Assembly: GCA_947374225.1 (NCBI GenBank)
Contig: CANCAY010000002.1
Location: 124,001-188,000, forward strand
Source of the DNA: Chitinophagaceae bacterium
GTDB lineage: Bacteria > Bacteroidota > Bacteroidia > Chitinophagales > Chitinophagaceae
DNA length: 64,000 nucleotides
Direction: 5' to 3'
Each line of letters opens with the position of its first letter. Position 1 is the stretch's first letter. Under the pieces are notes generated by a model. It was given only the letters and a program-made list of their open reading frames with translations, was not told where the DNA came from and searched no databases. The translations under genes and the position numbers were made by a program. Of this stretch, positions 54,070-64,000 are shown piece by piece.

Positions 54070-55704
54070 TTAAAATAATTTAAAATTGGCTCCGTCAAAT
54101 AGGCCTTTATCACTCAATTTTAAGTGTGGAATTACCAGTAACGCCATAAAGCTTAATGTCATAAAAGGAGAGCCCAGTGAGCTTCCTAGCGCTTTTGCCA
54201 TGATGTCTATTTGAGTATAGTCCGCTGCAACTAAATAAGGGTCTTGGGTTGTCATAAGCCCTGCAACTGGCAGCCCCAAAACTTTCTCTACGGTTTCATT
54301 TACGCAACTTATTCCACCTTGTTCTTTAATGACTAGGTTAATGGCCTTAACGATAGCATCGTCAGATGCTCCAACGGCAATTATATTGTGACTGTCATGT
54401 GCTACAGTAGAAGCAATGGCACCTCTTTTAAATCCGAAATTTTTAATAAAACCAACTTTAGGGGCGGCTGCATAATATCTATTGTATACCACTATTTTTA
54501 ATAAGTCGTTTTGGGTGTCGGATACTAAATTGCCATCCTGCGTTTTTGGATTAAGCCATAAGCAATTAGTAATTAATTGCCCGTCAATTGCTTCAATGAC
54601 CGGGATATTGTTCTCCTTATTGGGATAGTCCTGAATTGGCAATTTAATATCCTTTGCTGTTATCAATGCCGCATCAAATTGATTAAATGCCTTTTCCTCG
54701 ATAGGTTCAATGAATGACTTGCCATTTTCTGCAACCAATGCTCCGTTTATATAGGTCTGAATTACCTCAAAATTGACAAGGTCCTTTAAGACTGCAAAAT
54801 TTGCAGGGTCTCCAATTTGTAGTTTTCCTGTAGGTAATTTATAATGATCAACAGGATTAATGCAGGCAGTACTTAAAACATTAAAAGGATCAATTCCTTT
54901 TGCTACTGCACGTGCACATAAACTATTAATATGCCCTTCTAATAAACTATCAGGGTGTTTGTCGTCACTACATAACATGACCATCTTAGGATGATCGTCA
55001 ATTAGTTCATATAAGGCTTCAAAATTTTTCGCAGCACTACCTTCTCTAATCAAAATTTTCATTCCAAAAGACAATTTGTCTAAAGCTTCTTCTATAGTAA
55101 AACATTCATGGTCGGTACTAATACCTGCTTGAATATACTTCATTGCTTCTTCGCCTCTTAATCCAGGTGCATGGCCGTCTACTGGTTTTCCCATTTTATG
55201 TGCAGCAGCAATTTTTTTCATTACTTCCTCGTCTTTAAATAAGACGCCAGGGAAATTCATCATCTCACTTAAATAGTAAATATCTGGAGAAGCCAATAGG
55301 GCAGCCACCTGATCGCTGTGAATGGCAGCGCCTGCTGTTTCAAATATAGTCGCAGGCACACAACTTGGAGCGCCAAAGAAAAAATGAAACGGAACTTTTT
55401 TTCCATTTTCAATCATATAATGCACCCCATCTACACCACATACATTCGCAATTTCATGCGGATCACTAATGGTGCCAATGGTTCCATGTACAACAGCAAG
55501 TCTTGCAAAGGAACTTGGAATCAACATGCTACTTTCAATATGTACATGACTGTCAATAAATCCAGGAATTAAAAACTGATCAGGCGCTTCTTCACAGGCT
55601 TCAATTTGTTGAATGATTCCGTCTTGAATATGCAAAGCTGCGGGAAAAATACGTTTGCCAATAATGTCAACGTACTGCCCCTTTATAGTAAAGGAATTGC
55701 CCAT
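54070..55704 (-). CDS. ade: Adenine deaminase
   Basis: A 544-residue amidohydrolase converting adenine to hypoxanthine. Metal motifs are [14 protein letters not shown] (HxH), [28 protein letters not shown] and [10 protein letters not shown]. The C-terminal adenine deaminase domain has [21 protein letters not shown], typical of the Ade family. Length normal. It lies with upp and purH in a nucleotide-salvage stretch and follows the DUF5916 gene by 11 bp. Confidence 0.96.
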   Translation of the reverse strand: MGNSFTIKGQYVDIIGKRIFPAALHIQDGIIQQIEACEEAPDQFLIPGFIDSHVHIESSMLIPSSFARLAVVHGTIGTISDPHEIANVCGVDGVHYMIENGKKVPFHFFFGAPSCVPATIFETAGAAIHSDQVAALLASPDIYYLSEMMNFPGVLFKDEEVMKKIAAAHKMGKPVDGHAPGLRGEEAMKYIQAGISTDHECFTIEEALDKLSFGMKILIREGSAAKNFEALYELIDDHPKMVMLCSDDKHPDSLLEGHINSLCARAVAKGIDPFNVLSTACINPVDHYKLPTGKLQIGDPANFAVLKDLVNFEVIQTYINGALVAENGKSFIEPIEEKAFNQFDAALITAKDIKLPIQDYPNKENNIPVIEAIDGQLITNCLWLNPKTQDGNLVSDTQNDLLKIVVYNRYYAAAPKVGFIKNFGFKRGAIASTVAHDSHNIIAVGASDDAIVKAINLVIKEQGGISCVNETVEKVLGLPVAGLMTTQDPYLVAADYTQIDIMAKALGSSLGSPFMTLSFMALLVIPHLKLSDKGLFDGANFKLF

Positions 55705-55715
55705 AAATGAAAATA

Positions 55716-57929
55716 TTATAAATTAAACCAATAGTTGAATTTGAAAATAAGTGCTCTGTTCTTGTTTTTGAAAAGTGGATCCGTGAAGTAGTTGTCTGTA
55801 TAAACCAAATAGAAATCACTCATTGGTTTATATCGATATTGCAGTCTGCTATTTACACTAAAATTATTTCCTTGTGTATTATATTGTACAAAAGTGGTCC
55901 AAAATAACTGAGTATTAAAGTTGTATTCGACCTTTGGTTGAATCAAAATTAGATCAGTACTTCCATAAGGTTTAGGTAATTCAATATGATTGAACTGGGA
56001 TCTGATTCCAAAATTCAAATGGGGGCGTTTGCGTAAATTAAATCCAGCACCAAAACCTTTAACCGTCCCATTATAGAACTGTCCAAAAGTGGCTCCAATA
56101 CCATATCCAAATGGCTTTCTAAAGTCTGACATATAGCCAATATCCATTTGACTAAAATTATACCTCATCGCAGGAATTGGAGTAGCGTCTGTAAATGAAA
56201 TTGGAAATTTTAAGTCTAAAGTGGTAGTGGTAGCATTCAGTTGAATAGAGCTAGTATTCTTGTATTCCGATTTTGCAGATAGGCGTGTATTTCCTTCATT
56301 AAAACTATTGTCAGGATTCATGACCAAGTCCTGATTTATACCAATTGTGAGCTTGCCTATTTTCCCTTTTGCAGGCATGGTGGTATAGGAAAGGTCTGTA
56401 AATAGACTTTTAAAACCCAACCTGATGGTCGTGTCTCTTACAGCATCATAATTATTAATTCTTTGCACATATCCCATGTCGGTGTAATAATTCTTGCCAA
56501 CATTATTTATTAATGCCACATAATTCCAATGTTTTGAATTTGCACTAAATCCTGTTTCAGCATAGGAATCTTCTTTGCTTAAAGTTTCTTTATAAGATTG
56601 ATTATAATGCGTCCAAGAACTAAATGTTCCTTTTGTGTTGGTGTATTCAAAACTCAAACCTGCATTACGACCATATCGGTCTAATGGATTTTTCTTCGCT
56701 GCTGCTTCTGAAATAAAATTCTCTCTATTTAAAAAATAAGCTTTGATAGAAGACCTTTTTAATACTCGTCGATGGATAGTAAGAGCGGCAAAATTTTCAG
56801 GGGAATAGTCACCTTGTCTTCCAGTCTGCATATTCATGGCCCCGATTCTTGTTTGGGGGTCTAAATTACCTGAAAGTCTTGCGCCAAATAAAATTGGAAT
56901 TTTATTACCATCCTTGTCCAATCCAATAGTTCTAGAATAGAATGGGCGAATAGGAGGAATCCCAAAATCAGAAAACAAGTCAGAGTTTTCTAAAAAGAAG
57001 GTTCTTTTCTCTGGCAAGAAAATACTGAATCTGGTAAGGTTGGTCACTTGTTGGTCTACTTCCACTTGTGAGAAATCAGGGTTAACTGTTAGGTCCAGAT
57101 TTAAAGAAGAGTTGAGGGCAACTTTTGCATCAAATCCAGCAGTACCAGATGTTTGCAAAGTTTGTCCATTTTCCTTATCCTCGTTTCCATTTCCAGTAAT
57201 ATAGGGCTGGAAAATGATATTATTTTTACTTTTAGCTAAGCTTGTAGGGAAATGTAAAATTCCAGTGTAGCCCAAGTCGTATGATTTAAAATTGGTTGGC
57301 ACTTTGGTCCAAGCACTATACTCATTATGCTTCGCGTCGATCCTTAAAAAATTGATACCCCATTGCTTTTGATTAGGGTCGAATCTTAATGACTTAAGTG
57401 GTATGGCCACTTCCGCTATCCAATAAGTGCCATAATCCTTTGTAGCAGAGCTCCATTTAGTATCCCAGCTCCAGCTTGGTCCTTGAAAAGAATTGGCAAG
57501 TTGGTCCTCCGACTGCACATTCAACGCACTCACCACAAAGAAAAACCCATTTGTTTTTTGGTTCAATGGGTCTAACATGACTGCTACACCATCACCGCCA
57601 TCATGTCCAATATCTCTTTTTAAGCTTTGTGTTATAGCATAACCACTGTCATATACTTTGAACCCAAAGTATATATTTTTATCGTCGTAGGTTAATCTTA
57701 CTTCTGTTTTGCGCTGAGCTTCTCCAATATCATTTGGATATTTCTTATGAAAGTCTTTTGCAAGTTCTGCTATAGCCCAAACGGGCTCATCTAAAATACC
57801 ATCTATCTTGATTTGTTCTGTTGTAGGTTTAATATTCAACTGAAAATTCTTCTGATACTCAGTCATTGCCTGAGCGTCTAATAAACGTGGAGTTAATAAT
57901 AGTAGGACTAAAAAAGGAGCAATGCGCAT
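55716..57929 (-). CDS. DUF5916 outer-membrane protein with CBM9-like domain
   Basis: A 737-residue exported protein. The signal peptide is residues 1-19. A CBM9-like sandwich follows at about 35-215 ([39 protein letters not shown]). The rest is a DUF5916 beta-barrel-like region ([21 protein letters not shown] motif: [23 protein letters not shown]; end [11 protein letters not shown] with aromatic C terminus). These proteins are frequent in Bacteroidota and their role is unsettled; sugar or lipid-linked ligand binding at the outer membrane is possible. Confidence 0.87.
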   Translation of the reverse strand: MRIAPFLVLLLLTPRLLDAQAMTEYQKNFQLNIKPTTEQIKIDGILDEPVWAIAELAKDFHKKYPNDIGEAQRKTEVRLTYDDKNIYFGFKVYDSGYAITQSLKRDIGHDGGDGVAVMLDPLNQKTNGFFFVVSALNVQSEDQLANSFQGPSWSWDTKWSSATKDYGTYWIAEVAIPLKSLRFDPNQKQWGINFLRIDAKHNEYSAWTKVPTNFKSYDLGYTGILHFPTSLAKSKNNIIFQPYITGNGNEDKENGQTLQTSGTAGFDAKVALNSSLNLDLTVNPDFSQVEVDQQVTNLTRFSIFLPEKRTFFLENSDLFSDFGIPPIRPFYSRTIGLDKDGNKIPILFGARLSGNLDPQTRIGAMNMQTGRQGDYSPENFAALTIHRRVLKRSSIKAYFLNRENFISEAAAKKNPLDRYGRNAGLSFEYTNTKGTFSSWTHYNQSYKETLSKEDSYAETGFSANSKHWNYVALINNVGKNYYTDMGYVQRINNYDAVRDTTIRLGFKSLFTDLSYTTMPAKGKIGKLTIGINQDLVMNPDNSFNEGNTRLSAKSEYKNTSSIQLNATTTTLDLKFPISFTDATPIPAMRYNFSQMDIGYMSDFRKPFGYGIGATFGQFYNGTVKGFGAGFNLRKRPHLNFGIRSQFNHIELPKPYGSTDLILIQPKVEYNFNTQLFWTTFVQYNTQGNNFSVNSRLQYRYKPMSDFYLVYTDNYFTDPLFKNKNRALIFKFNYWFNL

Positions 57930-58053
57930 GAATGATATTTATCATGCAAATATCTAACAACTAAGGCAGAAAAAGGGCATAATAGCCCCGAAAATGGACT
58001 ATTAATTGACAAACGGCTTTTGTTGTACTAAGGAATTGTTATTGAGTTAATAA

Positions 58054-58731
58054 TTAGTCCTTCAGTAAATCAGGTCTTCTTTTTTTAGTTCTATCTAATG
58101 CCTGTTCTTGTCTCCAAATATCCACTTTTTTAGGATCGCCGGTTAGTAAAACAGGAGGTACAGGAATGCCTCTAAATTCGGCAGGTCTTGAATATACTGG
58201 AGGGGCTAATAAATTGTCTTGAAAGGAGTCGGTCAAAGCAGATGTCTCGTCATTTAACACGCCAGGTATGATCCTGCCTACAGCGTCAATAATCACAGCT
58301 GCAGCTAGTTCCCCACCACTCAATACATAATCTCCAATTGAAATTTCTTGCGTAACATATAAATCTCTTATACGCTGATCAATTCCTTTATAATGCCCAC
58401 AAATAATTAAAATCCTATTTTTTAAAGACAAAGAATTCGCGTCCTTTTGCTCAAATGTCTTTCCGTCTGGAGTCACAAAAATGATCTCGTCAAATTTTCC
58501 TTCTAATTGTAATTCGTCAATAGCGTTGGCCAATGGCTCACACATCATCACCATACCTGCGCCCCCACCATATTGGTAGTCGTCAATTTGACCATGTTTA
58601 TTGATAGCCCATTTTCTTAATGAGTGCATTTTAATAGTCAATATTCCACGTTCTTGAGCACGCTTCATAATGCTATGTTCAAATGGGCTATTTAATAGTT
58701 CTGGTACTGCTGATAAAATTTCGATGATCAT
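58054..58731 (-). CDS. trmD: tRNA (guanine-37-N1) methyltransferase TrmD
   Basis: A 225-residue SPOUT methyltransferase. Visible are YGGGAGMVMMCEPL, ICGHYKGIDQRI and the trefoil-knot SAM loop EISIGDYVLSGGELAA, then SFQDNLLAPPVYSRPAEFRG. It methylates G37 next to the anticodon and prevents frameshifts. The usual rimM-trmD-rplS context is absent; here it follows an S4 protein gene by 12 bp. Confidence 0.97.
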   Translation of the reverse strand: MIIEILSAVPELLNSPFEHSIMKRAQERGILTIKMHSLRKWAINKHGQIDDYQYGGGAGMVMMCEPLANAIDELQLEGKFDEIIFVTPDGKTFEQKDANSLSLKNRILIICGHYKGIDQRIRDLYVTQEISIGDYVLSGGELAAAVIIDAVGRIIPGVLNDETSALTDSFQDNLLAPPVYSRPAEFRGIPVPPVLLTGDPKKVDIWRQEQALDRTKKRRPDLLKD

Positions 58732-58743
58732 ATTGCAACAAAG

Positions 58744-59142
58744 TTAATCCAAAAAATCGCCTAATTCACGCCTATCTTTTTTAGTAGGCCTTCCAATTTT
58801 ACTTAAGCGTTTCCCAGTTTGAAAAGTAGCAGCCACCTGTCTCACTCTTTCTAATTCTTCAATAGGAGTAAGGTCTTGGTAGAAATTAACGGCTTCTGCA
58901 TAAGCTAAACGATGGTCTAGTACTGCAGTAACTTGAATGGTCCAGTTTTTGTGTTCTGTTCGAACATCGTACTGGTCACCCACCACTACATTTCTTGACG
59001 CTTTTACACTTTCCCCTTTCATTTTTACGCGTCCTTTGTCAATAGCTTCCGTAGCTTGACTTCTTGTTTTGTAAAGTCGTATTGACCACAAGTATTTATC
59101 AAGCCTTACTTTTTCTTTTATGGTTGCAACTGAATTTGCCAT
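58744..59142 (-). CDS. S4-domain RNA-binding protein (Hsp15-like)
   Basis: A 132-residue protein with an S4 domain at about 11-60 (VRLDKYLWSIRLYKTRSQATEAIDKGRVKMKG). It is followed by a basic tail (FQTGKRLSKIGRPTKKDRRELGDF) typical of Hsp15 (HslR). E. coli Hsp15 rescues 50S subunits carrying a stalled nascent chain. The gene follows the M20 peptidase gene by 3 bp and precedes trmD, so an operon is likely. Confidence 0.9.
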   Translation of the reverse strand: MANSVATIKEKVRLDKYLWSIRLYKTRSQATEAIDKGRVKMKGESVKASRNVVVGDQYDVRTEHKNWTIQVTAVLDHRLAYAEAVNFYQDLTPIEELERVRQVAATFQTGKRLSKIGRPTKKDRRELGDFLD

Positions 59143-59145
59143 TGA

Positions 59146-60513
59146 TTATTTTTTTTCAGCGAAATACTGATGGAAATAAGGAATAGTTTCAATGCCTTTG
59201 TAAAAGTTCACAATATCATATTTCTCATTTGGGCTATGTAAATTATCGCTATCCAATCCAAATCCCATAAATACAATTTTCAATCCTAGTTCTTGTTCAA
59301 ATAAAGCACAAATTGGAATACTACCTCCACCTCTTACTGGAATTGGAGCTTTACCAAAAGTAGTAGTTATTGCTTTTGCTGCACTTTGGTATTCATGTGA
59401 GTCAATAGGAGTAATATAAGGTTCGCCGCCGTGATGCTCAAATGCATTTACTGTAATATTAGCAGGAGCTATTTTTTTGAAATGCTCTAATACCATTTCT
59501 GTAATTTTTGCAGATGACTGATTAGGCACTAAGCGACAAGATATTTTAGCAAACGCTTTAGAGGGCAAAACCGTTTTTGCACCTTCTCCTGTATAACCTC
59601 CCCAAATGCCATTCACTTCTAATGTTGGTCGTATGCCTGTTCTTTCATTCGTACTATATCCTTTCTCTCCCCATACTTCTTTAATACCTAAATCCGCTTT
59701 AAATTCATTTAAATCAAAAGGAGCTTCGGCCATTTTTTCACGTTCTGCAGCTGTAGACTCAATAACGTCGTCATAAAATCCTGGTATGGTAATATGATTA
59801 TTTTCGTCATGGCAGGAAGCAATCATTTTAGACAATATAGTTATTGGATTAGCAACTGCTCCTCCATAAACACCGCTATGCAAGTCTCTATTTGGGCCTG
59901 TGATTTCTATCTCTATATAACTTAATCCTCTTACTCCAATATCAATTGAAGGGTTCTCCATACTAATCATTGCAGTGTCACTTATTAAAATAACATCTGC
60001 TTTTAATAAGTCATGATGTGATTTTACAAATGTGGCTAAATTAGGACTTCCAATTTCTTCTTCTCCTTCTATAATAAACTTGATATTCGTTTTTAAAGTA
60101 TTAGTCTTGGACATGATTTCTAATGCCTTTACATGCATGTAAAATTGACCTTTGTCGTCACATGATCCGCGCGCGAATATTTTTCCGTCAATAATTGTGG
60201 GATCAAATGGAGCACTATTCCAAAGTTCTAATGGATCAGCTGGTTGAACATCGTAATGTCCATACACTAATACGGTGGGCAAAGCTGGGTCAACTACTAT
60301 TTCTCCGTATACAATTGGATGCCCTTCGGTTTCATATATTTTAGTAGTAGTCGCGCCGGCTTCTTGCAATGATTTTTCAACCGCATTTGCACAAGTAATC
60401 ATGTCGTCATTGTTTTCACTCTTTGCACTTATACTTGGAATACGTAACAAAGCTAAAAGCTCTTCTAAGAATCTTTCTTTATTTACTTCCTGATATTCTT
60501 TCCACTCTTTCAT
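59146..60513 (-). CDS. M20 family dipeptidase
   Basis: A 455-residue zinc peptidase. Metal and catalytic motifs are LVYGHYDVQP (His, Asp), ARGSCDDKGQ (bridging Asp), IEGEEEIGSPN (catalytic and metal Glu) and a late LDSDNLHSPNEKY (His). An inserted dimerisation domain lies between. It should cleave dipeptides such as carnosine-like substrates in the cytoplasm; no signal peptide. 10 bp after the CDF transporter gene on the same strand. Confidence 0.95.
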   Translation of the reverse strand: MKEWKEYQEVNKERFLEELLALLRIPSISAKSENNDDMITCANAVEKSLQEAGATTTKIYETEGHPIVYGEIVVDPALPTVLVYGHYDVQPADPLELWNSAPFDPTIIDGKIFARGSCDDKGQFYMHVKALEIMSKTNTLKTNIKFIIEGEEEIGSPNLATFVKSHHDLLKADVILISDTAMISMENPSIDIGVRGLSYIEIEITGPNRDLHSGVYGGAVANPITILSKMIASCHDENNHITIPGFYDDVIESTAAEREKMAEAPFDLNEFKADLGIKEVWGEKGYSTNERTGIRPTLEVNGIWGGYTGEGAKTVLPSKAFAKISCRLVPNQSSAKITEMVLEHFKKIAPANITVNAFEHHGGEPYITPIDSHEYQSAAKAITTTFGKAPIPVRGGGSIPICALFEQELGLKIVFMGFGLDSDNLHSPNEKYDIVNFYKGIETIPYFHQYFAEKK

Positions 60514-60523
60514 AATCTTATAT

Positions 60524-61507
60524 TTATAATTGATGTTTTAAATTGGACAAAACATTTTCTAAATCCCAATTTAATTTTTGTTGAAAATCTGATTTTCTTT
60601 TTTCGCAACCTTCGATGGTGCAAATAGGACAACTAAATGGCATACAGCCGTCCGTGTGAACAAAAAACTCAACACTATCTCCAAATTTATTTTGAATCAA
60701 CTTGGTAAAGTCATCCACTGCAAAATGTGCTTCATTCACATTATAATACCAAGGCACAGTTAAGTGACAGTCTATATGCATTAATGCACCATATTTGATC
60801 ACTCTTAAATTATGTAAGTCAATCCAATTGGCGTTGCGGGTCTGATTAATCTCTTGTATCACTTCTTCTAATAAAGCCATATCGGCTTCGTCCATAATAC
60901 CTGCTAAGGATTCTCTAATAATTTTATAACCATTATATATAATCCACATACCCATAACGATAGCTACAATAGCGTCAATCCTGTTATATCCCGTAAGTAA
61001 TACCAATCCAATACCTATAGCAATAGCGAAAGTGGTAAAACTATCAATTAACAAATGCTGGCCACTTGAAACCAATGCCAATGATTTATTTTTTTTGCCA
61101 ATTCTTTTTGCAATAAAACCAGCTACTAAATTTAGTATTGCAGTGGATAATAAAACCCAAATACCATTGTCTAAATCATGCAATGTGGTAGGCTCAAAAA
61201 ATGTATTAATGGATTCGTATAAAATAATAAAGCCAGCTGTAATAATTAAGCTTCCTTCAAATGCTGCAGAAATAAATTCAGCCTTGCCGTGTCCATATGG
61301 ATGTTCTTTGTCTTTAGGCTTGGATGCTACGTACAAACTATATAAACCTATAATGCCGGCCAATACATTTACAATACTTTCCAAAGCGTCTGATAAAACA
61401 GACAAGGAATGTGTCATAAAATAAGCAACAAATTTGAGCACAAATAAAACAATGCTCAAGGAGGTCACAAAAAACTGGATCTTTAAATTCTGCTTTGCTG
61501 ATTGCAC
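60524..61507 (-). CDS. Cation diffusion facilitator transporter with Cys-rich tail
   Basis: A 327-residue CDF transporter with six helices (SVLSDALESIVNVLAG; HPYGHGKAEFISAAFEGSLII; SSGQHLLIDSFTTFAIAIG, with the metal-site His and Asp) and a cytoplasmic C-terminal domain. It probably exports Zn, Fe or Mn. The end carries four Cys in DGCMPFSCPICTIEGC, which may be an extra metal site. Start is GTG at 61507. It lies 7 bp from the superoxide dismutase gene. Confidence 0.93.
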   Translation of the reverse strand: MQSAKQNLKIQFFVTSLSIVLFVLKFVAYFMTHSLSVLSDALESIVNVLAGIIGLYSLYVASKPKDKEHPYGHGKAEFISAAFEGSLIITAGFIILYESINTFFEPTTLHDLDNGIWVLLSTAILNLVAGFIAKRIGKKNKSLALVSSGQHLLIDSFTTFAIAIGIGLVLLTGYNRIDAIVAIVMGMWIIYNGYKIIRESLAGIMDEADMALLEEVIQEINQTRNANWIDLHNLRVIKYGALMHIDCHLTVPWYYNVNEAHFAVDDFTKLIQNKFGDSVEFFVHTDGCMPFSCPICTIEGCEKRKSDFQQKLNWDLENVLSNLKHQL

Positions 61508-61514
61508 TTAGAAA

Positions 61515-62246
61515 TTATTTTGAAGTAGTAGCCGCGGTGTATCTTTTTTGTACTAATTCCCAGTTAACTAAGTTCCACCAGTTATTAATATAGTCAGGTC
61601 TTTTGTTTTGATATTTCAAGTAGTATGCATGCTCCCAAACGTCAATGCCTAAAACTGGGAAACCTTTTGTTTCTGCAATGTCCATTAAAGGGTTGTCTTG
61701 ATTCGGAGTAGAACAAACTGCTAAGCTTCCGTCTGTTTTTACAATCAACCAAGCCCAGCCACTTCCAAATCTTGCCTTAGCGGCGTCTGAAAAAGCAGTT
61801 TGAAAATTAGCAAAAGATCCAAATTGTTTTTGAATAGCATCTGCTATTGTTCCGGTAGGCGCTGTTGAAGGAGCCGGCTTCATTAATTGCCAAAATAATT
61901 CATGGTTATAATGACCACCTGCGTTATTTCTCATTTTAACCGAGTACTTAGAAATATTTTTTAGTAGGTCTGTCAAATTGGTATTGGTGGTGTCCACTTT
62001 TTCAGCCACACAAGCATCTGCTAAATTCTTTGCATATGCTGCAGCATGTTTTGTATAGTGAATTTCCATAGTCATGGTATCAATAAAAGGTTCTAATGCA
62101 TTGTATGCATAAGGAAGTGCTTGTTGTTGATATTCAGTAATAGAAAATGGAGCCAATTTTGTGATCAAAGGCATGGTTGCAATAGCAATACCTGCTTTAC
62201 CAGAGTTTTTTAAAAACTGGCGGCGATTTTGTGGTTGACTTGACAT
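61515..62246 (-). CDS. sodA: Exported Fe/Mn superoxide dismutase
   Basis: A 243-residue SOD. Metal ligands are in METIHYTKH-type MEIHYTKHAAAY, NNAGGHYNHELFW and DVWEHAYYLKYQN. It carries an N-terminal twin-arginine-like signal (NRRQFLKNSGKAGIAIATMPLI), so the enzyme is probably sent folded to the periplasm or envelope. Fe versus Mn cannot be told. Located between LptF/G and the metal exporter gene; co-transcription is likely from 4-7 bp spacings. Confidence 0.93.
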   Translation of the reverse strand: MSSQPQNRRQFLKNSGKAGIAIATMPLITKLAPFSITEYQQQALPYAYNALEPFIDTMTMEIHYTKHAAAYAKNLADACVAEKVDTTNTNLTDLLKNISKYSVKMRNNAGGHYNHELFWQLMKPAPSTAPTGTIADAIQKQFGSFANFQTAFSDAAKARFGSGWAWLIVKTDGSLAVCSTPNQDNPLMDIAETKGFPVLGIDVWEHAYYLKYQNKRPDYINNWWNLVNWELVQKRYTAATTSK

Positions 62247-62250
62247 AGTA

Positions 62251-63675
62251 TTATTTTTTAAAGTACTTTCTCAAAGTTACTTTAATTGGATGTAAAATTC
62301 GGTAGTAAAATTCCTGATTAAATAGCTGGGAATCTCGCATGGCTTTATAGGTCAAAAACAAGCCTATTGGGATTAATAAAAAGCTAGAAAGCCACATTCC
62401 GGAGTATACATTCCACTGTCCAGATTTGGCTAATTTCTCTCCAAAATTATTTAATAGAAAGAATACCACAAAAAAGGCGACTGCTAGGACTAGGGGTGTG
62501 CCTAAGCCTCCTTTACGAATAATAGACCCTAAAGGAGCTCCAATTAAGAAAAGCACAATACATGCGAATGACAGGGTAAACTTTCTGTGCCATTCAATTG
62601 CATGATAGGCACTTGCCTGCAACTTGTCTTTATAATTGGTAGCTAAAGCGTCTAAGTTATTTATTAAAGAAGTAAACTGGTATCCTACATTTTCGTTGGT
62701 ACTAGCCGTCATAGAATCTGGGATAATCACTTTAAAGCTGCTAATTTTTGGAGCTGCTACTTTATCGAACACTTTGCTACTGTCCTTGTATTGCATAAAG
62801 CGTAAATAGGGTCCAAGTTCGGCTTTCGTTTTTTTAATATAAAACACTTCTGATCCTTTTAAAGAGTCCATTGCGTGTTGAAGTTGTCTTACGCTCAACA
62901 TTTTTGGGTCGTAAATCACGTCATTGGATTTATTCATTTGAAAACTTTTCAAATCGAAAACCTTTTTATATTCTTTAAAATGTAGACGTGTAAATTCTGT
63001 ATTGGTAGTAGCTCTTTGTCCCCTTTCTTGATATCGCCAACCATTAAACATAGTAAACTCTAGAAATTTCTTATTGGGCGAAACACGCATCACGCCTGAC
63101 TCTGCCATGATCATATTGTCCTGTAATGCAAATCGCTTTTCAAAAATTACGATATTATGCATCACGCTGTCGTTGGATTCTTTCTTTCCTAATTTTATTA
63201 CGTATCCGTCTATCTTATCATAGAACACCCCTTCTTTTAAATCAATAGCTGGTTTTGAAACAATAATCTCATACTTCAAAGTAGTGAGCTTCATTTGCGT
63301 AACAGGAATAATATTATTAGCAAATAAGAAGGCTACACCAGACAATACTATGGTTAATAGAAATAGTGGTCTCATGAATCGAATTAACGGAATACCTGCA
63401 GCTTTGATGGCAATTAATTCAAAGCTTTCGCCTAGGTTTCCGAAAGTCATGATAGAGGAAAACAATAATGCTAAAGGAAGCGATAAAGTAACTGTACTTA
63501 CTGCTACTAAACCAATCAGCTCCATGATAGTAAGAAAATCTAACCCTTTACCTACCAAGTCGTCAATGTATAGCCAAAAGAATTGCATGGTCAGCACAAA
63601 AGTTGTAATGATAAGTGCTGCCAAAAAAGGACTAATAAAAGCCTTTAGAATTAGTATGTCTAATTTTTTGAACAA
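62251..63675 (-). CDS. LptF/LptG family permease (YjgP/YjgQ)
   Basis: A 474-residue membrane protein. Four helices at the N-terminal end (ILKAFISPFLAALIITTFVLTMQFFWLYIDDLVGKGL) and three at the C-terminal end surround a long periplasmic jellyroll region. In E. coli LptF and LptG form the lipopolysaccharide export ABC permease. In Bacteroidota a single gene like this often occurs. The start seems to be TTG at 63675, because there is no ATG before the in-frame stop at 63694. It sits 4 bp before sodA. Confidence 0.92.
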   Translation of the reverse strand: MFKKLDILILKAFISPFLAALIITTFVLTMQFFWLYIDDLVGKGLDFLTIMELIGLVAVSTVTLSLPLALLFSSIMTFGNLGESFELIAIKAAGIPLIRFMRPLFLLTIVLSGVAFLFANNIIPVTQMKLTTLKYEIIVSKPAIDLKEGVFYDKIDGYVIKLGKKESNDSVMHNIVIFEKRFALQDNMIMAESGVMRVSPNKKFLEFTMFNGWRYQERGQRATTNTEFTRLHFKEYKKVFDLKSFQMNKSNDVIYDPKMLSVRQLQHAMDSLKGSEVFYIKKTKAELGPYLRFMQYKDSSKVFDKVAAPKISSFKVIIPDSMTASTNENVGYQFTSLINNLDALATNYKDKLQASAYHAIEWHRKFTLSFACIVLFLIGAPLGSIIRKGGLGTPLVLAVAFFVVFFLLNNFGEKLAKSGQWNVYSGMWLSSFLLIPIGLFLTYKAMRDSQLFNQEFYYRILHPIKVTLRKYFKK

Positions 63676-63685
63676 GTTTGTAGTA

Positions 63686-64000
63686 CTAGCTACCTATGCG
63701 ATAAAAAAGGTCTTTGATTTGATATTCCCAAAGTTGAGTTTGGTCTTTAATCTCATTCTTCTCGGCAAAGTCTTTAATAATCAAGATAGTTTGGTTAGAA
63801 ATCTCGGTTTTCTCGATACGGAATTCAAAATATTCGTTTTTCTCACTATGTAACCATCTAAAACGAATAAACTTATCCTCGTCTTGGTCCAATATCTCAG
63901 CTTTGTCTGGCACACCGCCATTCCATGAAAAACTATAAACGTTTTCCCACTCGTCTACTTTGTCTGCAAACCACTCTTGTAACCCTGAAGCCGTAGAAAG
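63686..64000 (-). CDS. START-like domain protein (5' end outside window)
   Basis: An open frame of 104 codons running from the window edge to TAG at 63686. Segments such as STASGLQEWFADKVDEWENVYSFSWNG and KFIRFRWLHSEKNEYFEFRI fit the START-like/AHSA1 fold (activator of Hsp90 ATPase type), which binds hydrophobic ligands. Small proteins of this kind are common next to lptF/G in Bacteroidota. The N-terminal part (about 25 residues) is missing. Confidence 0.82.
   Translation of the reverse strand, partial: LSTASGLQEWFADKVDEWENVYSFSWNGGVPDKAEILDQDEDKFIRFRWLHSEKNEYFEFRIEKTEISNQTILIIKDFAEKNEIKDQTQLWEYQIKDLFYRIGS

Noticed and set aside
63284-63853. 189-codon plus-strand ORF
   Set aside because: It lies antisense to the well-supported LptF/G gene and its neighbour; its residues mirror the membrane segments of the true gene.

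Overview
The window is a low-GC, gene-dense chromosomal segment of a Bacteroidota bacterium, most likely Chitinophagia/Chitinophagaceae. Evidence: a SusC/SusD pair, gliding-associated genes gldH, gldE and gldD, a RicT-type PSP1 protein, TAnnTTTG-type promoter boxes, lipoproteins with Bacteroidota lipoboxes, and little sign of Shine-Dalgarno sites. Several genes start at TTG or GTG. I see no rRNA, tRNA, CRISPR array, phage, integrase or intact insertion sequence. This is mostly core chromosome, not an island.

Layout. 1-9951: end of a DUF3089 lipoprotein, a chromate-type transporter, a secreted protein of unknown role, an RND efflux pair (adaptor and permease, no outer-membrane channel next to it), a GH130-type lipoprotein, a lipase-like hydrolase and a NagX/HGSNAT-type membrane acyltransferase. 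10004-16425: typA, obg, a TetR regulator with a clear palindromic operator, a PfkB kinase, and asd behind a long leader that looks like a transcription attenuator. A 471-bp spacer then holds an inverted pair of structured repeats, followed by ligA. 18591-33471: NrtR-like Nudix regulator, yicC, gldH, an orphan histidine kinase, an arginase-fold protein, a PBP4-type peptidase, mutL, pepF, a tiny plug-like secreted protein, ricT, holB, a glutathione peroxidase, comF and radA. 33781-39634: susC, susD and a third lipoprotein, closed by two tandem perfect palindromes. 39790-48085: rng, a 31-residue basic protein, a TPR protein, HU, mutY, gldE, gldD, a DUF3109 protein and lutB. 48091-64000, nearly all on the minus strand: DMT transporter, purH, short comEC, an RsmI-like methylase, EI24 protein, upp, adenine deaminase, a DUF5916 protein, trmD, an S4 protein, an M20 peptidase, a CDF transporter, an exported superoxide dismutase, an LptF/G permease and the start of a START-like protein.

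Working groups. Nucleotide metabolism and salvage (purH, upp, ade) sit together. DNA maintenance is spread out (ligA, mutL, holB, radA, mutY, HU). The rng-HU-mutY-gldE-gldD order resembles a block common in Bacteroidota, but the ssb gene often found between mutY and gldE is absent. The RND pair, SusCD, DUF5916, LptF/G and Gld proteins all serve the envelope.

The strongest unexplained signals are in non-coding DNA. (1) The asd leader: a promoter, a 14-codon lysine-rich ORF, and two mutually exclusive RNA hairpins, the second with a terminator T-run. (2) The asd-ligA spacer: two inverted, diverged copies of an element whose loops are conserved while both stems have changed in a compensatory way. 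(3) A perfect 18-bp hairpin inside the coding sequence of the GH130 lipoprotein. Among proteins, the oddities are a MutL with degenerate endonuclease motifs, an arginase-fold enzyme missing two metal ligands, and a very short ComEC.
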